Positions 1 to 5,761 of a stretch of DNA of 5,761 bases are shown here, piece by piece. Below the pieces are notes generated by a model. It did not search any database. It was given only the letters and a program-made list of their open reading frames with translations, and was not told where the DNA came from. The stretch covers positions 1 through 5,761 of the forward strand of contig DAOVFE010000134.1 in NCBI GenBank assembly GCA_030673085.1, in the 5' to 3' direction. Made by a program: the position numbers and the translations under genes. The stretch comes from Anaerolineales bacterium (GTDB lineage Bacteria; Chloroflexota; Anaerolineae; Anaerolineales; E44-bin32). Positions within the stretch are counted from its first letter, which is position 1; each line of letters opens with the position of its first letter.

Positions 1-37
1 TGGGAGCTACCGCCCTCATTTATGGCTTTTTCCTTAG
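1..37 (+). pseudogene. possible 3' remnant of a tyrosine-recombinase (integrase) gene, cut by the adjacent repeat element
   Basis: Reading from base 2, the first eleven codons give GSYRPHLWLFP followed by a TAG stop at 35-37. The string YRPxxWLFP resembles a segment found in many phage/transposon-type tyrosine recombinases, where it lies between the first catalytic Arg region and the HxxR...Tyr motifs and is normally followed by Gly. Here the frame ends right after the Pro, and the last base of the stop codon is the first base of the inverted repeat that begins at 37, so the stop looks created by the junction. The catalytic C-terminal part does not resume after the element at 199. Only eleven residues are visible, so this is a motif-level guess. 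Frame 1 is also open to a TGA at 52-54 and gives nothing recognisable. Confidence 0.28.
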
Positions 38-58
38 AAGAAGGGGCTGTCTGAAAAG
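37..58 (+). repeat. left terminal inverted repeat of the 37-198 element
   Basis: Contains GAAGAAGGGGCTGTC followed by TGAAAAG. It pairs with 177-198, with mismatches only at the two bases after GGGGCTGTC. Confidence 0.6.
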
Positions 59-176
59 TCGAAAATCGCGATTATCATCCCCACCATTGAGCCAGATTCT
101 GTAATAATCAAGCATAAACTCCCCACTTCGCGACTAATTTACTCAGTGCAATTGGGCCAGCTCTCTACCGACCCGC

Positions 177-198
177 CTTTTGTGACAGCCCCTTCTTC
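177..198 (-). repeat. right terminal inverted repeat of the 37-198 element
   Basis: Read on the minus strand it gives GAAGAAGGGGCTGTC, then CA, then AAAAG. This is the inverted partner of 37-58. Confidence 0.6.
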
Positions 199-362
199 AC
201 TTGCCGAAATAATAGTATATATGGGCAAATATGTTTTTCAACACCCTCTATCGATATCTTGCTTTTGGAAAGGGATGGAAGCGGTCTAAAGAACGATAAA
301 AGATCAATACATTCTGGGTTGTATAGGGAACGTAGATCATTCCATCCCAATATCTGAGTAGC

Positions 363-390
363 GGCGGTATGGTAGCCGCCTCTGCTTTTT
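363..390 (+). terminator. possible weak intrinsic terminator, plus strand
   Basis: GGCGGT (363-368) can pair with GCCGCC (375-380), five Watson-Crick pairs plus one wobble, around a six-base loop. It is followed after five bases by TTTTT (386-390). An alternative register pairs GCGGC (361-365) with GCCGC (375-379). The stem is short and the T-run is offset, so function is uncertain. No gene that clearly needs it lies just upstream. Confidence 0.3.
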
Positions 391-412
391 GGGGTGATAT
401 TAGAAATGAGTC

Positions 413-473
413 CACTGAAAAAAGGAGCCATAAGTGGGAAAATGCCTTTCTTGCATTTGGGCTTTTTTCAGTG
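413..473. repeat. 61-bp element with perfect 12-bp inverted ends and a nested hairpin
   Basis: CACTGAAAAAAG at 413-424 is the exact reverse complement of 462-473. Inside it, AAATGC (440-445) pairs with GCATTT (453-458) around a seven-base loop. Flanking it are short direct repeats, AGTC at 409-412 and 475-478 and AGAAATG at 402-408 and 479-485, although these occur in opposite order on the two sides. Possible readings are a miniature transposable element, a cruciform or protein-binding palindrome, or the joined ends of a deleted insertion sequence. The T-run is inside the stem, so it is not a normal intrinsic terminator. Confidence 0.55.
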
Positions 474-563
474 CAGTCAGAAATGTTCCGGTATTATATT
501 GACGGAATCGAAGCTGGAGACGTTTATCAACATTCCACATTATTTGGAGGATACCCAATATAG

Positions 564-592
564 TTGAACCGTGTGGGGGGTCATGGCATAAT
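564..592 (+). promoter_or_regulatory. predicted sigma70-type promoter for the CapA-like lipoprotein gene
   Basis: TTGAAC at 564-569 (four of six matches to TTGACA) is separated by exactly 17 bases from CATAAT at 587-592 (five of six matches to TATAAT). Transcription would start near 599, giving a leader of about 88 bases before the ATG at 687. A six-G run (575-580) lies in the spacer. This is a consensus match by eye only. Confidence 0.45.
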
Positions 593-686
593 GACTCATA
601 ATTTGGACGATGGCCAGTTGTTGGAAATCGCTAGAAACTTGAAATTGGATTGATTGGTTGAAGAAATAGAGGGATAATTAGGCGCA

Positions 687-2360
687 ATGATCATACATCG
701 AAAAAGGCTCCTTGCCCGAATGCTGGTTGTGCTTCTGTCTATAGTCGTGGCAGGCTGTGCTAATTACGGACCGGCGACAGTTGAAGTGAATCAAGGCAGT
801 CCGACGGATGACAATGAGAGTGTGCCTTTTGTTCCAACCGCTTTTCAGCCTGTCAGATCATCGCCGACGCCAGATAAGATATCTATTTGGGTTTCTCCGG
901 CGCTTCCGCCGGCTCTTCAACAATCTGCGCTCGAGCTGGAGCGAATTGGCGGGCGTAACGTATTCTTGGCGGAAGATTCATCCAGCGCTGAGATTCGGAT
1001 TGAGCCGAACGCCGAACGACCGTTGACATCCTGGGTCTATGCGCTGGTCGCGCCGTTCCCGACAGTTCGTGATGAAATGAGCTGGCAGAATCTCGAAGAA
1101 CTGTGGTCTGGAAATTTGGATTCGGATGAGCCGCTCTTTATATCTGAAGGCATTGGCGAAGCTCTACAAGCCCTTTTTACTGCTCCGAAGGGTGAGTGTG
1201 TGGAAAATATTGAAGCGGATGAATTGCTTGAACGAGTGTGGGAAAACAGGCCGGCCTATGCGGTGATTGGCTTTGAGGATCTCGAACCGCGCTGGAAAGT
1301 TATTGAAATCGCTTCAATGTCACCGATCCAGAAAGGATTTGACCCAAATTCATACCCGCTGGTTATTTCATTTGGAATAAGCGGCAAAGAGGAATTTACT
1401 GATGAGATAGCGACAGCGCTCGATTGGCCGGCGACAAACCGTGACCCCGATTCCCTCACTGTCCTGACTATGACCGGTGTTACCGCGCTTACCCGTGCGA
1501 CTGCCTGGCGTATGGATGCCAAGGGAAGCGATTATCCGGGCTTGCTGATTGGAGATTGGCTGCGGGATGCCGATATCACCCATGTGAGCAATGAGGTTTC
1601 CTTTGCTGAGGATTGCCCTCAGCCAGACCCGGCACAGAAAGGCCTGAAGTTCTGCAGTTCGCCCCGTCATTTCGATCTACTACCTTATGTCGGCGTAGAT
1701 GTGGTTGAGCTGACAGGAAATCATATCCTTGATTGGGGTAGGGATGCCTTCCTTAATTCATTGTCTCTTTATGAGCAGCAGGGATATGAGTATTTTGGAG
1801 GTGGAAAAGATCTCGCCGAGGCTCTTCAGCCGGCTCTTTTCGAACATAATGACAATCATCTGGCTTTCCTGGGATGCAACCAGGCAGGACCTTCCTTTGT
1901 ATGGGCGACCTCTGAGACGCCGGGCGGAGCGCCATGCAGTCAGGAAGATCTATTTGATGAGGTTAAACATCTTCGAGCGGCTGGTTACCTGCCGATCTTC
2001 ACTTATCAGTGGGCCGAATCCTATAGTTCGTCTCCGCTTCCGCTTCAGATCGATGGTTTCCACAAGGCAATCGATGCTGGCGCAGTGATCGTGAGCGGCA
2101 GCCAGGCGCATCAGCCACAGGGATTTGAGTTTTACAATGGCGGGTTGATTCACTATGGCCTGGGAAATCTATTCTTTGACCAGATGTGGAATTCAAATGC
2201 TCGTGAGGAGTTCATCGATCAGCACGTTTTCTATAATGGCAGACATATCAGCACCAGACTATTAACGGCTGTGCTTGAGGACTGGTCACAGCCCCGTCCT
2301 ATGAGTCCGGCGGAGCGGAAGGCCTTCCTCGCCAAGATGTTTGCCGCGAGTGGATGGTAG
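687..2360 (+). CDS. CapA-family (PGA_cap, metallophosphatase-like) lipoprotein with binding-protein-like N-terminal region
   Basis: Envelope lipoprotein of 557 aa whose C-terminal half belongs to the CapA/poly-gamma-glutamate synthesis fold. A positively charged start and hydrophobic segment (residues 4-22) lead to the lipobox VAGC with Cys24, so it should be lipid-anchored outside the cytoplasmic membrane; a Pro/Ser/Asp-rich linker follows (about 26-63). Residues about 64-230 resemble a substrate-binding-protein-like segment (LVAPFPTVRDE...LEELWSG). The CapA-like domain spans about 258-505, with SNE (301-303), GNHILDWG (344-351), GSQAHQPQGFE (471-481) and HYGLGNLFFD (489-498). Several usual metal ligands are changed: the GD Asp is Val265, the HWG His is Gln441, and the GHHPH motif reads GSQAH. 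AGAGGG at 668-673 lies 13 bases before the ATG, rather far for a ribosome site, but this start is supported because the signal peptide begins immediately. The gene is monocistronic and converges on ftcD. Its real substrate is unknown; CapA naming does not prove poly-gamma-glutamate synthesis. Confidence 0.85.
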   Translation: MIIHRKRLLARMLVVLLSIVVAGCANYGPATVEVNQGSPTDDNESVPFVPTAFQPVRSSPTPDKISIWVSPALPPALQQSALELERIGGRNVFLAEDSSSAEIRIEPNAERPLTSWVYALVAPFPTVRDEMSWQNLEELWSGNLDSDEPLFISEGIGEALQALFTAPKGECVENIEADELLERVWENRPAYAVIGFEDLEPRWKVIEIASMSPIQKGFDPNSYPLVISFGISGKEEFTDEIATALDWPATNRDPDSLTVLTMTGVTALTRATAWRMDAKGSDYPGLLIGDWLRDADITHVSNEVSFAEDCPQPDPAQKGLKFCSSPRHFDLLPYVGVDVVELTGNHILDWGRDAFLNSLSLYEQQGYEYFGGGKDLAEALQPALFEHNDNHLAFLGCNQAGPSFVWATSETPGGAPCSQEDLFDEVKHLRAAGYLPIFTYQWAESYSSSPLPLQIDGFHKAIDAGAVIVSGSQAHQPQGFEFYNGGLIHYGLGNLFFDQMWNSNAREEFIDQHVFYNGRHISTRLLTAVLEDWSQPRPMSPAERKAFLAKMFAASGW

Positions 2361-2433
2361 CTGCAAATGAATAGGCGTAGACCATAGGGCCAGGTACATC
2401 TCTCTTGAATGATCAATTTGACGAAAGCTCCAG

Positions 2434-2472
2434 AAAAAAAAGGATACAAGGCGTCGCATAGGCGCCTTGTAT
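2434..2472 (-). terminator. intrinsic terminator of ftcD in the convergent gap
   Basis: ATACAAGGCG (2444-2453) and CGCCTTGTAT (2463-2472) form a perfect ten-pair stem with a nine-base loop. On the minus strand it is followed after two C bases by eight T bases (complement of the A-run 2434-2441), the classic rho-independent layout. It lies 44 bases past the ftcD stop. On the plus strand the same stem would stop the CapA-like transcript less well, because the bases after it are not T-rich until 2497-2503. Confidence 0.85.
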
Positions 2473-2515
2473 TGTTGGATAGATGGTATCGGATCGTTTT
2501 TTTGATAAAGTGGAA

Positions 2516-4045
2516 TCAGATTTGCAGCTTGCCCCTCTCTTTAAGTGCCTGTTTCAAGCATTTCTCGGCGGCAGCAGCGCGGGCTTCTAGTTCTTGAAGC
2601 TCCTTGAGCCAGCCGGAAGCAGATTTCTGGTCAGATACACTTTGGGCGTTGATCTGGACGTTTAATCCGGCCGCGGTAAGCGCGGCACGCGCCATTGCTC
2701 CAGAGGATCCGGTGTCGCTGATTGCGTTGCAGTTGCCCAGCTCGGCGGCCTCTGCCGCCAGCTCAAGCACTCGGGTTGCCTGCCCGGACACTTCGAGCGG
2801 AACTTCAGCGGCCTTAATAGTGGCGCGTTCGATTGCCTCGCGCCGGATCGATTTCTGTTCTTCGGTCTCCTTTGGCAAGTGCAGGGCTGCCATGACGGCG
2901 TCAAAAGCCTGGGCATCAAGAATAACTGCCTTATCGAGGCTCTGACGAAGTTTATCCGCTTCCTCAACAATGGCTTTCATCTGATCTTCAACGGCGGCGT
3001 ATTTCTTACGGCCAATCGTGAGCCGGCCCACCATTGCTGCCAATCCGGCAGCCATGGCTGCCGAATAGGCGGCGGCGGAGCCTCCCCCGGGTGTCGGATC
3101 GCTGGAGGCGAGTCTTTCCAGGAAGGATGGCTCGCTATGAACGGCTCCGAGAGATTCGTAGACGCGCGACTCGAGAATTTGATGATCCTCGAACTGATCC
3201 AGTTGGAGATACCACTGAGCGGCATCGACCAGAGCTTTTTGGGGGATCAATCCAACGAGTTCAGAATGGTGAATGGCGACCCCATAGCGAATAGCTTCGC
3301 GGCGAATGAATTCAACAACCCGTGCAATTGGAGTACGAGTGTAATCGGTTAAGTTCATAGAGACTTGGGCTCGGCCGTCGACGAGCATCCCTAAAGCTTT
3401 AACGTAGCGTAATCCACCGGATGAATGCCGCACCGCGCGGGCAATATGCTTCGCGATATTAATATCTTCACTTGTAAGATAAACATTGTATGCGATCAGC
3501 GGCTTGCGTGCGCCAATAACGGTTGCGCCTGCTTTGCCCAAACGAGCTGGGCCATAGTCCGGTGCCCGATCTGGATCTTCGACAATGGATTTCTTCAAGC
3601 CTTCATATTCGCCCTTGCGTATTTTCTCCAGATTAGTGCGTTCGGGGCGGGTGGCTGCCGCTTCGTATAGATAAACAGGAATGCCGAGCTCATCGCCGAC
3701 TCGTTTGCCTACGCGATGAGCTAATTCAACGCACTCTTTTATTTTTACACCCGAAAATGGGACAAAGGGAACTACGTCCGTCGCTCCAATGCGTGGATGC
3801 TGCCCCTTGTGCTTGTCCAGATCGATTAACTCAGCTGCTTTGGCGATCGCGGAGAAAGCGGCATCACCAACTGGCTCCGGCGGACCGACGAATGTAATTA
3901 CGGAGCGGTTATGATCGGTGTCACTGTGCCGGTCGAGAATAAGAACTTTCGGTGTGGCTTTAATCACCTCGGCAATGGCATCGATGATTTCACTTCTTCG
4001 AGCTTCAGAAAAATTTTGAATGCAGGCAATCAGTCTTTGGGCCAT
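2516..4045 (-). CDS. ftcD: bifunctional glutamate formiminotransferase / formiminotetrahydrofolate cyclodeaminase
   Basis: Cytoplasmic enzyme of histidine breakdown. The first half moves the formimino group from N-formimino-L-glutamate to tetrahydrofolate; the second half closes 5-formimino-THF to 5,10-methenyl-THF and releases ammonia, feeding the one-carbon pool. Residues 1 to about 297 are formiminotransferase (start MAQRLIACIQNFSEAR; KGQHPRIGATDVVPF at 80-94, with His83 the likely counterpart of the catalytic His82 of the mammalian enzyme; LTDYTRTP at 232-239). Residues about 306-509 are the cyclodeaminase/cyclohydrolase domain (DPTPGGGSAAAYSAAMA at 316-332; GNCNAISDTGSSGAMA at 437-452). 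At 509 aa it is close to the fused animal enzyme (541 aa); many bacteria carry the two domains as separate genes. GAGG lies five bases before the ATG. No other histidine-utilisation gene is present in the window, and it is transcribed alone between its own promoter and terminator. Confidence 0.95.
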   Translation of the reverse strand: MAQRLIACIQNFSEARRSEIIDAIAEVIKATPKVLILDRHSDTDHNRSVITFVGPPEPVGDAAFSAIAKAAELIDLDKHKGQHPRIGATDVVPFVPFSGVKIKECVELAHRVGKRVGDELGIPVYLYEAAATRPERTNLEKIRKGEYEGLKKSIVEDPDRAPDYGPARLGKAGATVIGARKPLIAYNVYLTSEDINIAKHIARAVRHSSGGLRYVKALGMLVDGRAQVSMNLTDYTRTPIARVVEFIRREAIRYGVAIHHSELVGLIPQKALVDAAQWYLQLDQFEDHQILESRVYESLGAVHSEPSFLERLASSDPTPGGGSAAAYSAAMAAGLAAMVGRLTIGRKKYAAVEDQMKAIVEEADKLRQSLDKAVILDAQAFDAVMAALHLPKETEEQKSIRREAIERATIKAAEVPLEVSGQATRVLELAAEAAELGNCNAISDTGSSGAMARAALTAAGLNVQINAQSVSDQKSASGWLKELQELEARAAAAEKCLKQALKERGKLQI

Positions 4046-4050
4046 AGCTA

Positions 4051-4054
4051 CCTC
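4051..4054 (-). promoter_or_regulatory. Shine-Dalgarno site of ftcD
   Basis: The minus strand reads GCGAGGTAGCT directly before the ATG, with GAGG five bases upstream of the start. It fixes the ftcD start at 4045. Confidence 0.75.
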
Positions 4055-4074
4055 GCGAATGGATAGTCCCCTCG

Positions 4075-4103
4075 ATTATATCTTGTCCAGAAAAGTTCGT
4101 CGA
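4075..4103 (-). promoter_or_regulatory. predicted sigma70-type promoter of ftcD
   Basis: On the minus strand a perfect -10 hexamer TATAAT (4080-4075) is preceded, with a 17-base spacer, by TCGACG (4103-4098), four of six matches to TTGACA. Transcription would begin near 4068, giving a short leader of about 22 bases that just accommodates the Shine-Dalgarno site. No operator is evident to the eye. Confidence 0.6.
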
Positions 4104-4470
4104 TGTTTATCGGCTATATATATTAAGATCTTCTACAGAGAAATCCGCTTTTCAATATCCTCAATCTCTTGCATTCAAGCTGTCCAATCAATTATTTTTC
4201 GATGAATATTCCGTTTATCTTTCCCGACAATCATTTCGGCTTTCTTTAATCATTTGCATTCCTCATCGAGGACAAAGACGAAAGAAAACCCGCATCCGAG
4301 GTCCAGTCCGGTAAAAATCGTGTTATTCTTAGACACGGCCGGTTCCTCTTTATCTTTGAAGCTTTAGAGTGTGATTTCGTATGGGGCCATCCTACAAGGA
4401 TATAGCCCGAATTGCGAAGGGTCGGCCTTTTCATGCTAATCCCATCTCCCGTCTTTAGCGGGCGTAATGT
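4104..4470. other. AT-rich intergenic region between the divergent ftcD and GT87 genes
   Basis: About 370 bases with no convincing gene. An 88-codon minus-strand frame (4509-4246) overlaps the start of the GT87 gene, has no recognisable domain and is probably chance. There is a small inverted repeat CCCG...CGGG (4448-4451 with 4459-4462) just before the GT87 start, of unknown meaning. I could not find a convincing plus-strand promoter for the GT87 gene. Confidence 0.5.
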
Positions 4471-5685
4471 TTGCATAAACACAATGACCGAGACTATATA
4501 GTGCCCCATAATTTTAGATTTGGCCTTCCGCTTTCTAAACGTACGATAGCAAATATTGTGCTTATCCTCCTAATATTCTCAGGTCTAGCCTGGTTTATTA
4601 GTACTAGTACGACCGTTTTTAGCTGGGATTTCCGCAACAATCTTTGGGGACCTTCCCGCCTCTTATTACACGGTCAGAGTCCTTATAAAATAGAATCGCT
4701 TTTTGAAGACAGTAATTCTTTATGGATGCCAATGACTATTGGAGCTTTTTTCCCTATAGGTTTCTTACCATTGCGGCAAGCCAGCAACTTGTGGATCGCA
4801 GCCAATATCATGGGGTTATTGCTGATAGTGTGGCTTAGTTCAGGCCAGCGCAAGCCATCAATACGATTGTTTGCAATTGGGTTAATTATCGCATTCCTAT
4901 TTCCCCCAACAATCGATCATTTACGGCTCGGTCAAATTACAATCATAATTACTCTGCTTTTCATCATCGTAACGCATTGGGAAAACAAGTTACACCCACT
5001 AATTCTATCCCTAATATTAGCCGTTGCTTTATCAAAACCCCAACTTGCAGTTCTTGTTTTTCCAGGATTAGTGTGTTCATATATTAAAAGCTATGGTGTT
5101 CGAACAACAATTAAGCTTGCTGCTTTGTTCTTTCTAGGTATCATTATCCTCCTAATTCCTCTCTATCTAAGCTATTCTCATTGGTTCTTTGATTTCACTA
5201 TCGCGGTCCGAAGTAATCCGTCCTGGGCCCATCCATCTAGCTTAATCGCTTTAACAACTTGGCTGCATGAATTTGGAGGAGTTGCCTGGGTGGGTATTGC
5301 AATTGCGGTATTCACTCTAAACATCTGGATTTGGCTCAATTTGCCTAGAAAAGAGGCGGTACTTTGGAGCATGGCTCTGACTCCATTGGCAACACCATAT
5401 GTTTGGAGCTGGGATTTCGTTATGATTATCCCCTTGTTCATCGCCTCCCTTTTTCAGTTCAAATTAATAAGCGCTCGTTTGTTTCTCCTTTTAGGATACA
5501 TATCTTGTTGGGGGTTAGCAGTAAAAATATTATGCGGCGGCGATGTCAGTAATTATTACTACTGGTGGGTGCCAGCATTCCTTCTAGGAGTAATTGGCAT
5601 CGGCTACCTAATAAATAGTAAGGCGACTAAAGTCAAAGCTTTTTGCCGAGAACCGGCCAAGAATAGTACACCTGGATTCGAATAG
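4471..5685 (+). CDS. GT87/DUF2029-family polytopic membrane glycosyltransferase
   Basis: Predicted integral-membrane GT-C-type sugar transferase of 404 aa. Members of this family are generally thought to use polyprenyl-phosphate-linked sugars and to build mannan-type lipids or surface glycans; the acceptor here cannot be told. About ten hydrophobic segments are visible, for example near 26-44, 106-122, 132-147, 154-169, 176-200, 214-233, 271-289, 314-332, 336-352 and 365-381. Family-like features are WDF (52-54) then LLLHGQSPY (64-72) in the first outer loop, with Asp53 the likely catalytic acid; LRLGQI (151-156); SKPQ (188-191); and PYVWSWDF (309-316). The start is uncertain: an in-frame stop at 4465-4467 leaves TTG at 4471 or GTG at 4501 as candidates, neither with a strong ribosome site, and both precede the first membrane segment. 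The gene is clearly richer in A+T than ftcD and its codon use differs, which may reflect transfer. It is divergent from ftcD. Confidence 0.82.
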   Translation: MHKHNDRDYIVPHNFRFGLPLSKRTIANIVLILLIFSGLAWFISTSTTVFSWDFRNNLWGPSRLLLHGQSPYKIESLFEDSNSLWMPMTIGAFFPIGFLPLRQASNLWIAANIMGLLLIVWLSSGQRKPSIRLFAIGLIIAFLFPPTIDHLRLGQITIIITLLFIIVTHWENKLHPLILSLILAVALSKPQLAVLVFPGLVCSYIKSYGVRTTIKLAALFFLGIIILLIPLYLSYSHWFFDFTIAVRSNPSWAHPSSLIALTTWLHEFGGVAWVGIAIAVFTLNIWIWLNLPRKEAVLWSMALTPLATPYVWSWDFVMIIPLFIASLFQFKLISARLFLLLGYISCWGLAVKILCGGDVSNYYYWWVPAFLLGVIGIGYLINSKATKVKAFCREPAKNSTPGFE

Positions 5686-5735
5686 CAAGCGCAACAGTAG
5701 AGGATGATAAAAAAAATATTTGATCATAAAAGAGA

Positions 5736-5761
5736 ATGATATATATGGGGTGGAAGATCCG
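5736..5761 (+). CDS. possible start of a further gene running off the right edge
   Basis: From ATG 5736 (or the in-frame ATG 5745) the frame is open to the window end and reads MIYMGWKI. AGAG at 5731-5734 would suit the ATG at 5745, ten bases on. With only eight codons visible there is no way to judge the product. If real, it would follow the GT87 gene on the same strand after about 50-60 bases and could be co-transcribed. Confidence 0.2.

Larger units (their letters stand above)
37..198. mobile_element. ~162-bp MITE-like element with 22-bp terminal inverted repeats
   Basis: Bases 37-58 and the reverse complement of 177-198 match at 20 of 22 positions: GAAGAAGGGGCTGTC, two mismatches, then AAAAG. 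The GGGGCTGTC..AAAAG core resembles, from memory, the ends of insertion sequences such as the IS1182 group. The ~118 bp between the repeats has no meaningful reading frame, so the element would be non-autonomous and mobilised in trans. I see no clear direct target duplication outside the repeats; the true ends could be at GGGG (43 and 192) instead. The element sits directly against the possible integrase remnant to its left. It could instead be the collapsed ends of a deleted insertion sequence. Confidence 0.6.
199..563. other. 365-bp intergenic stretch without a convincing gene
   Basis: Two short open frames cross this region, an 88-codon one on the minus strand (431-165) and a 64-codon one on the plus strand (369-563). 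Neither has a recognisable domain or a good ribosome binding site. The minus-strand frame also runs into the terminal repeat of the 37-198 element, which argues against it being a real gene. The stretch contains a terminator-like hairpin (363-390) and a compact inverted repeat (413-473), both listed separately. It is best read as degraded mobile-element DNA or spacer. Confidence 0.5.

Noticed and set aside
165..431. 88-codon minus-strand frame
   Set aside because: It runs through the terminal repeat of the 37-198 element and into the 413-473 repeat, has no recognisable domain and no good ribosome site.
369..563. 64-codon plus-strand frame
   Set aside because: It is made largely from the hairpin and inverted repeat at 363-473, has no known domain, and starts within the loop of the terminator-like stem.
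591..653. 20-codon frame MTHNLDDGQLLEIARNLKLD before the lipoprotein gene, continuing after a TGA as LVEEIEG to 677; looks helix-like and faintly like small regulators such as Sda
   Set aside because: Its ATG lies inside the predicted -10 box of the lipoprotein promoter, it is interrupted by a stop, and the resemblance is too weak to call. A degenerate small gene cannot be excluded.
2361..2515. A dedicated plus-strand terminator for the lipoprotein gene at the T-run 2497-2503
   Set aside because: No stable stem lies immediately before this T-run; the only strong stem (2444-2472) is oriented to serve ftcD.
2604..3670. Several long frames antisense to or out of frame with ftcD
   Set aside because: They lie wholly within a gene with clear domain matches and are low in protein-like character; they arise from its G+C-rich codon pattern.
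4246..4509. 88-codon minus-strand frame upstream of and overlapping the GT87 start
   Set aside because: No recognisable domain, overlaps a recognised gene and has no convincing start signals.
1..5761. CRISPR arrays, tRNA or rRNA genes, and riboswitches
   Set aside because: No regularly spaced direct repeats, no cloverleaf-like segment and no conserved rRNA or riboswitch core was seen on either strand by eye.

Overview
The window carries three complete protein genes in a moderately GC-rich chromosome, with a stretch of mobile-element debris at the left end. Guessing from the proteins alone, the source looks like an environmental Chloroflexota (Anaerolineae-like) bacterium. The main clue is a CapA-type lipoprotein of a variant style that I associate with that group: a binding-protein-like N-terminal half and a C-terminal signature GSQAHQPQ...HYGLGNLFFDQ. 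This is an impression from memory, not a search result.

Layout. Bases 1-37 hold what may be the broken end of a tyrosine-recombinase gene entering from the left. It is cut by a ~162-bp non-coding element with 22-bp terminal inverted repeats of the GGGGCTGTC type (37-198). Bases 199-563 contain no convincing gene, but they hold a terminator-like hairpin and a 61-bp perfect-ended inverted repeat. A plausible sigma70-type promoter (564-592) precedes a 557-aa CapA-family lipoprotein gene (687-2360, +). A convergent gene on the minus strand (4045-2516) encodes a fused formiminotransferase-cyclodeaminase, FtcD. It has a well-formed promoter (4075-4103), a Shine-Dalgarno sequence and a textbook intrinsic terminator in the convergent gap (2434-2472). 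A 400-bp AT-rich gap separates it from a divergent, AT-rich 404-aa polytopic membrane protein of the GT87/DUF2029 glycosyltransferase type (4471-5685, +). The last 76 bases may contain the start of another reading frame.

How the genes relate. FtcD is a housekeeping enzyme of histidine catabolism and one-carbon metabolism, and it stands alone here with no hut genes beside it. The CapA-like lipoprotein and the GT87 enzyme are both cell-surface or envelope proteins, but they are not in one operon and nothing shows that they cooperate. I do not see a clear undescribed multi-gene system. The points most worth a second look are the CapA-like protein with most of its predicted metal ligands replaced, the paired inverted-repeat elements at the left, and the change in base composition at the ftcD/GT87 boundary.
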